Shown here: positions 10,300-20,228 of the stretch, in pieces
Layout of the letters: each line of letters opens with the position of its first letter
Numbering within the stretch: the first letter of the stretch is position 1
Assembly: GCA_037176905.1 (NCBI GenBank)
Contig: JBBBWG010001571.1
Location: 1-35,048 of the forward strand
Length of the DNA stretch: 35,048 bases
Direction: 5' to 3'
DNA from: Azolla pinnata
Lineage: Eukaryota > Streptophyta > Polypodiopsida > Salviniales > Salviniaceae
Program-made: the position numbers and the translations under genes
Notes under the pieces: generated by a model
Told to the model about the DNA's origin: nothing
The model's database searches: none
The model's input: the letters and a program-made list of their open reading frames with translations, nothing else

Positions 10300-11365
10300 A
10301 TTCCCCAGGTCGAGACGGAGGCTGACGCAGAGATGGAAGCCAATCCGCTGCTAAAAACTGCAACTGCAACGAGGTGTCGGAGTGCCTGCTTTTGCTCTGT
10401 GTTTTTCTGTGTCTGTGTTTTGTGTGTTTGTGTTCGCGAAGAAACTTGCAAGCTTAATAAGCTCTACCTTCCCCCCTTTTTTCCTCCCACTTGCAAGAAT
10501 TCCAGGGATATCCTCTCGCGAATATCTCCTCGCAACTGGCCTTTTTTTTTGTAAGGCAGGAAAAGAAAGAAAGAAAGATACATTAATGTCTCCTCAGGCC
10601 AATGGAGAGGGACAACAAGACCCACTTGCCTTAGGCCCTCTTTTAATTAATTCGAATGAGCGCACGCGATACATTGCGATCAAGATGGGCTTCGATCCTC
10701 GCCCACTTGCGCCCTCGATTAATCAATCGATTAACAGCACCCAGAAGAGAGACAATCCAGCAGAGGATCTTTGTTTAGACATATATATATATTCGGATCC
10801 GATCGACCTTTTCCCACTTGTATGAATAGGAGGCCTGACAAGAAGAAGATTGACGTAAACTGGCAGAAAAGAGAAGAGACACAGAGACACAGAGAGAGAA
10901 AAAAAAGTTTTAAAAAGCGAAAGAGGAAGAAGATTTCAGAAGGTGAAGCTGATGCAGAAGAAGAAGAAGAATTCCGTCCGCTTGTCGATTTGATGGGCCA
11001 ATGGCTGCGCACAGAAACATGGCGCATGCGAATCGATCTGCGTCAAGATTCTGAGGTTCATGCATTGAACCTTTCTTTGCAAAGCTCTCCTTTTCCTGAA
11101 TCATCTGGCTCTGATTACCCAGAGCCTAGCCTTCACAAGAGAGTCACATGTCTGTCTCGCAGTAGCATCGATCTGATCTCATGATGCTCCGCGGGGGGCC
11201 CCCCCGCCTCCCTGAAACAGACCCTCTGAAAGCGAACAGTTTGCCTTCGTCAACTCGTTTCATGGGAGGGCGACGTGGAACTTCGAGCTTTCACACGTTA
11301 CACGTTCATCACACACGCCGAAGAAGAAGTGGAAGAGAAGCGAGAGATGATGGAACTCTATAATG
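10300..11365 (+). other. intergenic sequence without a recognisable gene
   Basis: Open frames on both strands (for example 10771-11184 on +, which is Lys/Arg/Glu-rich) carry no motif I recognise and no clear splice structure. An AGAGAC/AGA-rich run lies at 10872-10900 and a G/C homopolymer pair (GGGGGGCCCCCC-like) near 11190-11205. Nothing can be called. Confidence 0.4.
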
Positions 11366-11615
11366 AAAAAGGAGAGCTGATTTGGCAGGTTTTTTTCTTT
11401 CTTTTTTACAATTATGTTGTATGGGAACATTGTCCCCAGATGAGTCGGATTTATGTCATTTTGTATTGCAGCAGCGAGATAATGGAGCACTATTAAAAAG
11501 GAGAGTTGATTTAGCAGTTTTTTTTCTTTCTTTTTTACAATTATATTGTATGGGAACATTGTCCCTAGATGAGTCGGATTTATGTCATTTTTGTACTGCA
11601 GCACCTTATTAGTAA
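11366..11615 (+). repeat. 129-bp tandem duplication, well conserved
   Basis: Copy 1 (about 11366-11494) and copy 2 (about 11495-11615) both read AAAAAGGAGAG(C/T)TGATTT, then a T-rich run, TTACAATTAT(G/A)TTGTATGGG, AACATTGTCCC, AGATGAGTCGGATTTATGTC and a GCAGC end. Few substitutions separate them, so the duplication is younger than the others in this window. Non-coding. Confidence 0.85.
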
Positions 11616-11989
11616 AAGGTTGGCCTTGCCACATCGCTACTTATTAAAGTAGTTTCAAGAGCGAGCTTTTATTTTTAGTTTTTTTGTATTGTCATGCTGT
11701 TTTAATACGTACATTTACATAACTCACTTGTCTTTATGAAGGGATTACTCTTGGTTTGGATGCAGACAAGGTTAAATGCACGATGCATCTGTATGCGCCA
11801 GGGTTTGACCAAAACTGTTTTTTCCTGACCCTGGACAAGCTTGTTAAAGGATAGCTTTTGTTATTCAACCGATCGCATTAAGGACAAAACGACAACCTCG
11901 ATTACTCGACACGATGCCTAGTTAGGTCTGAGCCTCGAGGGGAACCGCTAATACGTGCAATTATAATCGTGTGCAACGATATCTGAATG
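11616..11989 (+). other. intergenic sequence, nothing recognised
   Basis: No open frame of interest, no RNA gene and no repeat of note before the telomere-like satellite starts. Confidence 0.4.
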
Positions 11990-13325
11990 GTCTGTTGTTT
12001 TGAAACCCTGACCCATAAATCTCTAAACCCTAATGCCTAATCCCAGGACCCCTCGAGCCCTATCAGATCCTTAAACCATAAGCCCTAAACCCTAAATTTC
12101 GGTTCGAAAAGCTCAGTTTGTATGCGAGTCAGATGTAGTTTTGAAGCACTAACCCATAAATATCTAAGCCCTAATGTCCAATCCCATTACCCTAGCCTAC
12201 GTAACCCTTGAGCTCTATCAGAACCCTAAACCCTAAACCCTAAGTTCTAGTCAGAAAAGATCAGTTCGCAGATGTAGTTCTAAAACCCTAACCCATAAAT
12301 CTCTAAACTAATCCTATGGCCCAAGCCCTCACACCGTTAAGCCCTGTCAGAATCCTAAACCCCTAAACACTGAATTCCGGTCTGAAAAGCTCAGTTTGTA
12401 TGCGAGTCGGATGTAGTTCTAGAACCCTAAATCCCAGTCTGAAAAAAGCTCAGTATGTATGTGAGTCGGATGTAGTTCTGAAACCCTACATCCCAGTTTG
12501 AAAAGCTTAATTTGTATGTGAGTCCGATGTAGTTCTAAAACCCTAGATTCCAGTTTGAGAAGCTTAGTTTGTATTTGAGTCAGAGGTAGTTCCGAAACCC
12601 TAAACCCTAAACCCTAAATCTGTAAACCCTATATTCTGGTTTGAGAGAAGTTTGGTTTTTATGTGAGTTAGGTGTAGTTTCGAAACCCTAAACTCTAAAC
12701 CCTAAACCCTAAACTCTAAACCCTAAACCTTAAGCCCTAAACCCTAAACCCTAAACCTGTAAACCCTATATTCTGGTTTGAGAAAAGTTCAGCTTGTATG
12801 TGACTTAGGTGTAGTTCCGAAACCCTAAACTCTAAGCCCTAAACCCTAAACTCTAAACCCTAAACCCTAAACCCTAAACCTGTAAACCCTATATTATGGT
12901 TTGAGAAAAGTTCAGCTTGTATGTGAGTTAGGTGTAGTTCCGAAAACCTAAACTCTAAACACTAAACCCTAAACTCTAAACCCTAAACCTTAAGCCCTAA
13001 ACCCTAAACCTGTAAACCCTATATTCTGGTTTGAGAAAAGTTCAGCTTGTATGTGAGTTAGGTGTGGTTCCGAAACCCTAAACTCTAAACCCTAAACCCT
13101 AAACTCTAAACCCTAAACCTTAAGCCCTAAACCCTAAACCTATAAACCCTATATTCTGGTTTGAGAAAAGTTCAGCTTGTATGTGAGTTAGGTGTGGTTC
13201 CGAAACCCTAAAATCTAAACCCTAAAACCTAAACTCTAAACCCTAAACTCTAAATATTAAACCCTAAACCCTAAACCCTAAACCCTAAACCCTAAACCCT
13301 AAAGCCCTAAACCCTAAATTCCGGT
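11990..13325 (+). repeat. composite satellite: telomere-like CCCTAAA runs alternating with a unique block
   Basis: Blocks of CCCTAAA and variants (CTCTAAA, CCTTAAG, CCATAAA) alternate with a non-telomeric block reading TTC(T/C)GGTTTGAGAAAAG, TTCAG(C/T)TTGTATG, TGAGT(T/C)(A/G)G(G/A)TGTAGTT, C(C/T)GAAACCC. In the right half the block word ATATTCTGG recurs at 12631, 12768, 12891 (TATGG form), 13021 and 13151: steps of 137, 123, 130, 130 bp. In the left half units are shorter (about 57-62 bp near 12370-12600) and more degenerate. The array ends about 95 bp before the SDN-like start codon, so it forms the promoter side of that gene. The CCCTAAA sense strand matches the telo-box motif known from plant promoters. 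Confidence 0.9.
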
Positions 13326-13419
13326 TTGAAAAGATCAGGGGCATCTGATGAATATACCAAAACCAAATTCTTAGAAGAAGGTCTCTCTTTCTTCTTCCCT
13401 TTCTCTGCTTCTCATCGCC

Positions 13420-16400
13420 ATGTCTTCTTCTTCTTCTTCCAGCAATGCATCACAAGAAGAAGAAGAACCCACGAGCTACTTCGATGTCTATGGTCCGCAG
13501 GTGCTTTCGTTTTCCTTTCGTCTTATTTCCGTTCCGTCTCTTCCTTTGAATTCGTTGCTTTCGCCTCCCCCCCACGATTTCCCAGTGTTTGATAACAATG
13601 TCTTGGCGTTCGCTTCCTCTTTCCAGGCCATTGCAGAACTGGTCTTCAAGACTACAGATAAACAGTCGAGCCTGACATTTGAGGTTAGCAGAAAGACCAG
13701 TGGTTCGCATTATTGATTCATATGAATTCTCCTTTTCACCGTGATCTTTTCCGAGACCAAACAACACAACGTTTTGGGAAATATCCGTCAGTTTATTTAA
13801 TGTAAATGCAGTTTGAAGCAATACACCATAAACCTTAAAAACCGTGAACCGGAAAACTTAGTTTTTTGGTAGAATTCTAACTAGGACCTTCTGATGTATA
13901 CATGCATACACACACGTATTTGTACATATACACATATATGTATATACATACATACATATATACATACGTACATACGTACATTCAGATATTTACAAAACTT
14001 CAGTGGTGGTTTAGCTTGAACTTGTTTGATCGGAAAAGTTAACCTTAGAAAACTACATATGGCTGGTCGGAAATTATATAGCATTTATGCGGTGATTAAA
14101 TTAAGTATTCAAAACATGTTGTTAAGTGACTAGCCCATTTTATTGATACATGATATTTCACATAAATCCTTCAAGATAGAAAAACAAATTAAGTCATTAA
14201 TATAAGGGATGATTAAATTATGTAGTGTGCCTCACAAAAGAATGATATCCATCATGTAGGATATTCAAAGTCTTGTGCGTTGGGTTCTCGCTGATGGAAC
14301 TATGCCAAGCTGGGTTTTCATCAAGGTAAACAAAAGCTCCCAGAGCCGTCTATTTCTGTACAAATTTCTTTTAATCAAGAACAATCCGTCATAGTCATTT
14401 GGTTATTGTCTTCATTACACACTTTTTTTATGCATAAATCTTTCTTCTCTGAAACTGGTTTCTCTAGCATCACCTTTTGTATAATTGTTTTCAAACCTCG
14501 ATTTCTAGAAGAGTGAATATGTGAAGAGTTCTTTTGAAGAGGAAATTGTTCACATTAAAATAAGAATGTGAGCAATTTCTGTCTGATAAAAAGGTTTTTT
14601 CTTAGTTTTTTTCACCTCTTGAATTATAAGAAGTGAAACTCATTAACATGCTTCATTGGATAGAACTATCTTTGTGCATGATTTCAAACAAAAGCTGTAG
14701 GTAATATCTAACAAATGTCAGTACGTCTAACTCCAGAATAATTATGAACCTGGGTAGTAATGCTATTAGTTTTATCTCTTTATATATTTAAAGTTCTGGA
14801 TACTATCAAGATAAGCTCATGAATCTCTAGAGAATATATTGTTAATTTGAATTGCTGGAGAAATCTAAAATGGTTATTTTATGATATAGGAGGGAAAGTT
14901 AGCGTTTTGCGGTATTCTTTACTATATTGTTTGCTATATTTTGTTTTTTGTTGTGCAGAATAAGCCTTTGATTTCAAAGTTTATGATGCTATATGTGCCT
15001 GGCCTCAATGCCACCATGTATATGTCACATACAAAGCTCTTCGGAAATCTCACTCAGTGTTGTGGCAAACCACGTGCCTTACTAGCACCAAGGTTCAAAT
15101 TTTCCTTTTTATATGGTATAATATTCTTTGCACATTTGAACGGATTTTCTGCAATTTGAAGATAAAATTCTGTGATATAGCCCAAGAATGGATCCAGCCA
15201 AGATGTTGGAGTTATTTTTCACTGTGAAATACAAAAAAAATCCAGAAAAGGTAATTACTTTTATTGTGGTCGACTTGAGTAGAAACCATAGCACCGATAT
15301 ATTTAAATTGGGCTGTTTACATTATACAAATTTTCAGGGTGCATCGCCGTTGCTTCATCAAGCATCTGCTGTGAAACAGACAGATTCATATACACAAGCC
15401 ACATTTGAAGAAAGACCTCCACACAAGTCACGAAAACTCAATCAATATGACAGCCCAAGGGGATCCCGACTAAAAACAGTCGAAATTGCAAGAGGAGGTA
15501 GCATGTATGCTATTTGCTTCCAACCTAGAAAGGCTCCGCTCCTGATAACCTTTATTTGCAGTATAAGGATTTTGCATGTGATACGAAATTTCTTTCTATA
15601 ACTGTAGGGAGTCTAGAAAAGGATCCACAAGCGCAGTTTCCGGCATCATATTATACACTAACAGAAGCTGAAATGCAAGAACATAATTATCCACTGTCTG
15701 CTTGTGATGATGGTAACCTTTTCCTTGGACTTGATTGTATTTTCCTTGGACTTGATTGTGAGTGCATGTTTACCTTGATTTTTCCATGGACTTGATTGTA
15801 TTTTCTCTGTAATGGTCTAGATTATGTACAAACACAACCAGGTGCTTCGGATCATGAGATAGTTGCTATTGACTGTGAAATGGTATGATTCTCAAAGTTG
15901 AAATGTGCATTAATCATTTGTAGTGAAGTATTTTTAGGAGGATAGGGTTACACTGCCAATCTATTTGATGCCAATTTCTTCCATGTTTCAATATCTTGTG
16001 TATATTACAAGTATCCATATGTACTAAGGAATCACAAAAGATTTTAGATTTTTATAATTAACTGCAACCCCCAGGTATTTAAAGAACTGCTTATGAGTTA
16101 TTGGTAATGTTGGTATAATTGTGAATTTTTTTGGCATGCCTATGATTTAAGCAATGACACTCTTATTTCATTCGAGCTACAATTTGCATTATAAAAGTGA
16201 CTTATAGGGACAATTTTGGATCGGACTATTACACACCTATCTGTTTGCACTCACGTCCATTATATTGGTTTAATTTCCGTTATGTCATTTTGGGTCTGAC
16301 GTGTTAGCTATTTTATATTGTATTAGTGCTACACAAAAAATGGACTTGAGTTGACACGAGTTTCCCTGGTAGATAAGGAGGGCAAGGTAAATGAGGATTA

Positions 16401-19195
16401 ATTTCGGTGTTTTCTCGTGGAGGTAGTTCTTACGTGCTTTTTCTGTTCTCAGGTTCTTTTTGATTCATTGGTGAAACCACTAACTCCAATTTTGGACTAC
16501 AATACAAGGTTTGTGGTTGTAATTTAATTTCTGATTATACCACATTATTGGCCACTTGAAATCGACTCATTGATTATTATACTACTAGAAATGAAAAAAG
16601 CCAACAGCAATTTGTTTCATTAATGCATTCATGCAGATATAGCGGGATAACTCATGCAATGATGGAAAATGTTACTTCAACTTTAAAAGATGTGCAGGCA
16701 AGCTTTTATGCTGTTTATATCCGCTTGGAAGTGTATCTGTTTAAAGCTGACTCAAACTATTACTACACAACATTTTTGACAGAGGGCAATCTTAAAGTTT
16801 GTGTCGGCAGAGACTATAATCGTAGGCCATTCCTTGGAAAATGATCTTTCGGCCCTGAAAATTGTGCATAAAAAGATAATTGACACAACTATTTTGTATC
16901 GTCATCCACGGGGTACGTTGTTCAAACCTGCATTGAGGATTTTGGCTTCGCATTTTCTACAAAGAAAAATTCAAGGTGGAGATGTTGGCCACGATAGCAT
17001 AGAAGATGCACGAGCAGCCATGGATCTTGCTTTGCTCAAGTTTCAAAAAGGTAGACACCTAATCTAATATTGAGAGAGGAAAATGATGATTTGATAAGAG
17101 ATTGTTTGTGCACTCTTTCTGGTTAGTATTTTTATGTATGTTATATGCTTTAATATGTACCTAATCTATGAAAGTGCACGTGGGAGTGTAAATATATATT
17201 TTTCAGCTATAAATTTGGTATATAATTTGCAGACTTAGAATGTAGTTTGTCACAGGTCCTGATTTTGGAAGACGTTCAAGCATCTACAAGGTGAACCTGT
17301 TTTCTGTTCTGAGTGAGCATGGAAATCAATGCTCAGTGGTTGATAGGATGGCTATATTGCAGAGGTATGCTCATGGCCCTTGCCATGCAATACCTTGTGT
17401 GACAGACATGGAAGTTCTTTCGAAAGCCAAAAAGGAGGTATTATTGTGGATAATCAACTTCGTTGACTCTTTCTTACTACCTCTCCGTCTCTCTCTCTTT
17501 CTCTCTCTGTTTTTTGCGTCAGATAACCTTTTTGCATTATGACACCATTCTGTTGTTTCATTTTCCTTTATTTTTTTCTTTTTTTCCTTTGAATATTTAG
17601 CTTTTAGGCTATGCCTATTATGGATGGCTGGGTACACATCCCATTATAATATTGTTTGTCTCATGAGCCTTTAGAGGCATGAATATATCTGTCTCTCTTT
17701 TCTCTCTTTCATCAAACAGGTAATGGGATTTCCTTATAAATTTGTAATCAGGTCGGACGCAAATCCCGAAATTTCATTTGGGCACAATTTTCAGACTTGC
17801 ATTTTTTCCAAGAAAAACAAGCGGAGTATTTGCAAGCAAATTTGGCAAAAATGGCTGCGCTCATGACGTGCAATGTGGCTCCCGAGGATGGCTTCATGAA
17901 GAGGGAGATGACTCCTGAGTATGAGAAAGTCTTGGTTCAACTCGATGGTCGGATCAAGGAGTTACATGAAGCTCTTCCTTCTGGTACTATGTTTGTTGTG
18001 GCCTCTGGACATGGTGATATAGCAAGTGTGAGGAGGTAAATTTTATGTCGTTGAAGTTAACCGTCAAAGTACTAAAATATTTCACTCATACAAGTAGAAG
18101 CAGAGAATGACTGAATCTTCTTTACACTTTCATGAGCATCTGACCATCCGTGGGCTGATTTACAATAATACAAAAAATCATTAGAGATTTTATCGCATTG
18201 TTCCTAATTAGTTAGCACATGAATTAGTCTCTAATGTTCGAGACTAATTGTTAAAGCTAAGGATGATCTCTTAGTCACTAGGATTGTTTCTTTGATATCT
18301 TGCTTAGTCTTCTATGCATTAGGACTAATATCGTAATTGTTTCTACTAGGATTTATTTCTGACTATAATCAGTATTCTAGGCTTTTAGGACTATGGGCTA
18401 AACTTATTATTTTAGCCAGATGTTTATGGAATACAAGTGAATTCATTACACTAAACAAAGCATTCTCAATCGTTTATAACCACAATTTCCTGTAGTAGCC
18501 GTTACCTGAGGGTGACAATTGTTGAACACTGAAGATCCACCAAGTACAAATGATTCTATTATATTAAATATCGGAAATATTAGGCACACTGATTTAAATA
18601 TCAAGGCTTTGATACTAAAAAATAACTAAACAATTGTTCTAGTCTGTGGATAAAGTGATGTAATGAGGACTTTCCTTTTACGGGCACCAACAAAGATGAA
18701 TATGAACTTGCAGCAGAATAAATAAAAAGTATTTGAGGGAACTGAGAACCTAATGGAACGGTTTTCAACTTCCAGTGACATTTTATCTTAGTATCTGGTT
18801 TCACAACATTCCGTCTCTTCTTTGGCATAGCACACACCAGAAAGTGTTTATGAAGTTCAGTAAAAGATTTATATTTATATATTATTAGATTTAAATGTAG
18901 TTTTGTACATCTATATATTTACATACATGAAGGTAATGTGTGTGTGTGCTATGTGTATGTGCATAAATGTGATGGATACATGTACATATAACATGTGTTG
19001 TATAACAGGCAGAAAATTCTTATAGCATTATAACCTCTTTTGTGTTCTTGATCTTTAATGCATAGATTGCGACATATTGTGAAGGATAAGTTGTTAGATA
19101 GAGATGAGGTAACACAAAGGCCATGGGCATCCATACTTGGAGACATTCAAGCCGAAGCAGAGACAGCAGTGGCCTTCGTATGTATAAAACAATAA
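13420..19195 (+). CDS. SDN5: small RNA degrading nuclease 5-like 3'-5' exonuclease
   Basis: DEDDh exonuclease of the plant SDN / REXO family that trims small RNAs or other RNA 3' ends. Exons: 13420-13500, 13627-13683, 14260-14325, 14959-15092, 15187-15250, 15338-15497, 15608-15712, 15821-15882, 16327-16386, 16453-16508, 16637-16697, 16783-17050, 17256-17437, 17752-18035, 19066-19195; joined they give 589 aa without a break. The N-terminal part (LVRWVLADGTMPSWVFIKN, YVPGLN) is the conserved block of the SDN5/NEF-sp branch. Catalytic set: IDCEM with D240 and E242, D323 in GHSLENDL, H372 and D377 in GHDSIEDA. No RRM is seen C-terminally; the protein ends shortly after the conserved AEAETAVAFV region. 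Every intron is GT-AG except intron 11 (GC-AG). Exons 4-6 joins (R at the split codon, then MDPAKML) are the least certain. Low-complexity MSSSSSSS start. Length agrees with Arabidopsis SDN5. Confidence 0.92.
15719..15800 (+). repeat. three short direct repeats in SDN-like intron 7
   Basis: The phrase TTTTCC(T/A)TGGACTTGATTGT occurs at 15719, 15740 and 15779. The first two are adjacent; the third is offset by 18 bp and closest to the acceptor at 15819-15820. Confidence 0.8.
16698..16782 (+). other. GC-AG intron (SDN-like intron 11)
   Basis: The donor reads CAG|GCAAGC, the consensus of the minor GC-AG class, and the acceptor is TTTTTGACAG. Using it keeps KDVQ on the left and RAILKFVSAETIIVGHS on the right, which is what the exonuclease family requires; no GT donor nearby keeps both. 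The intron is 85 bp, short for this gene. Confidence 0.8.
18222..18249 (+). repeat. 10-bp perfect inverted repeat in a TTAGTC-rich patch
   Basis: AATTAGTCTC at 18222-18231 and its exact complement at 18240-18249, separated by 8 bases, lie inside intron 14 of the SDN-like gene. The surrounding 18180-18430 is rich in TTAGTC, GACTAAT and CTAGGA words, as in a decayed small MITE-like insertion, but no target-site duplication could be identified. Confidence 0.4.
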
Positions 19196-20228
19196 GACGG
19201 TAACAAAAAAGGCATTCTTTCCATTAAATGAGCATACATTCATGTTTCGTTGTTTATTAGGGCAGTTCCCATTTTTGACAACCAACCGTTACTGTACTAA
19301 TGTACACGGGGGCAATTGTAATATGCAGTTTTGATTGTAACAAATTTGGTTGCGCTGTTTCTCCAAGCAGCTTTCACTGTATTAACCAATTACAATTTGT
19401 ATGCCTCCACTAATGGTTATTCAAATCAAAGGGCCTGTCGCATCTTTTCCTCGAGTAGATTTCCATATCCTGAGTTCTCTTCTACCTGATTATTGGGAAA
19501 CATCAACTAGAGATCTGTGTATTTTGGCGATTCTCAAATTTCACATCTAAAGTGTGCTAACAATTGTTTTTTATGCAAATTTTGCATTGGGATTTCCGGT
19601 GAATGACTTATCCATTTCAACTATATGTTCGTAATTTATGTGCTGTACTGCAGTGTGTACTCACCCCATGGATGGAGATCAAGGAGGATTATTGTTAAAT
19701 ATCATAATCGAAAGATGTAACAAATTCTCTAAGGGAAATCCTGTGAAGCACGTAGTGAGATTGCGGCCCATTCTCCAGCACACATGAACATTATAAGCTG
19801 TAATGTAAAATCAAGTTCTGCATCAAAACCTAGTCATATTGCAATGACTATTGAATATCGGGAGGTATGATGTGACCACATCCCCCCATTGATATACACA
19901 ATTACATAACTCACTGGATTCTGATCACTATTTTGCTGTGTTTGATCAGCTCAGCAAAAGTATAGCAGTGCCAATCTGTTGTTACACAAGAATTTTACAT
20001 GGTAAAAATAGGTTTCTTGTTGGACAAGACGAGTCGTCGTTACATGCACTATATACTCTTTATCCTTCTTATGCCGCTCCTAACGGGCAAAGAAAAGCTT
20101 TGTAAGGAAAGGAGGTTAACGAGTGAAAGGTGAAGAAGATATGGTGTGACAACTGCAGGCAAAAATACACATAGGCTCTTGAAGAAGGTGCATAACCCTG
20201 ACAACTTTGCTCTCGATTACCATGGAGA
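19196..20228 (+). other. convergent intergenic region (3' UTRs of the SDN-like and SDR genes)
   Basis: The SDN-like gene ends at 19195 (+) and the SDR at 20229 (-), so this is where two transcripts converge. It contains AT-rich unique sequence and no coding gene. Short frames on either strand are not recognisable. Confidence 0.5.

Noticed and set aside
11990..13325. A chromosome end (true telomere)
   Set aside because: The CCCTAAA runs are short, degenerate and interrupted by a unique block, with ordinary genes on both sides.
13326..13592. Frame running through the SDN-like exon 1 into its intron
   Set aside because: Out of frame with the conserved exonuclease sequence; it results from TTC-rich leader sequence.
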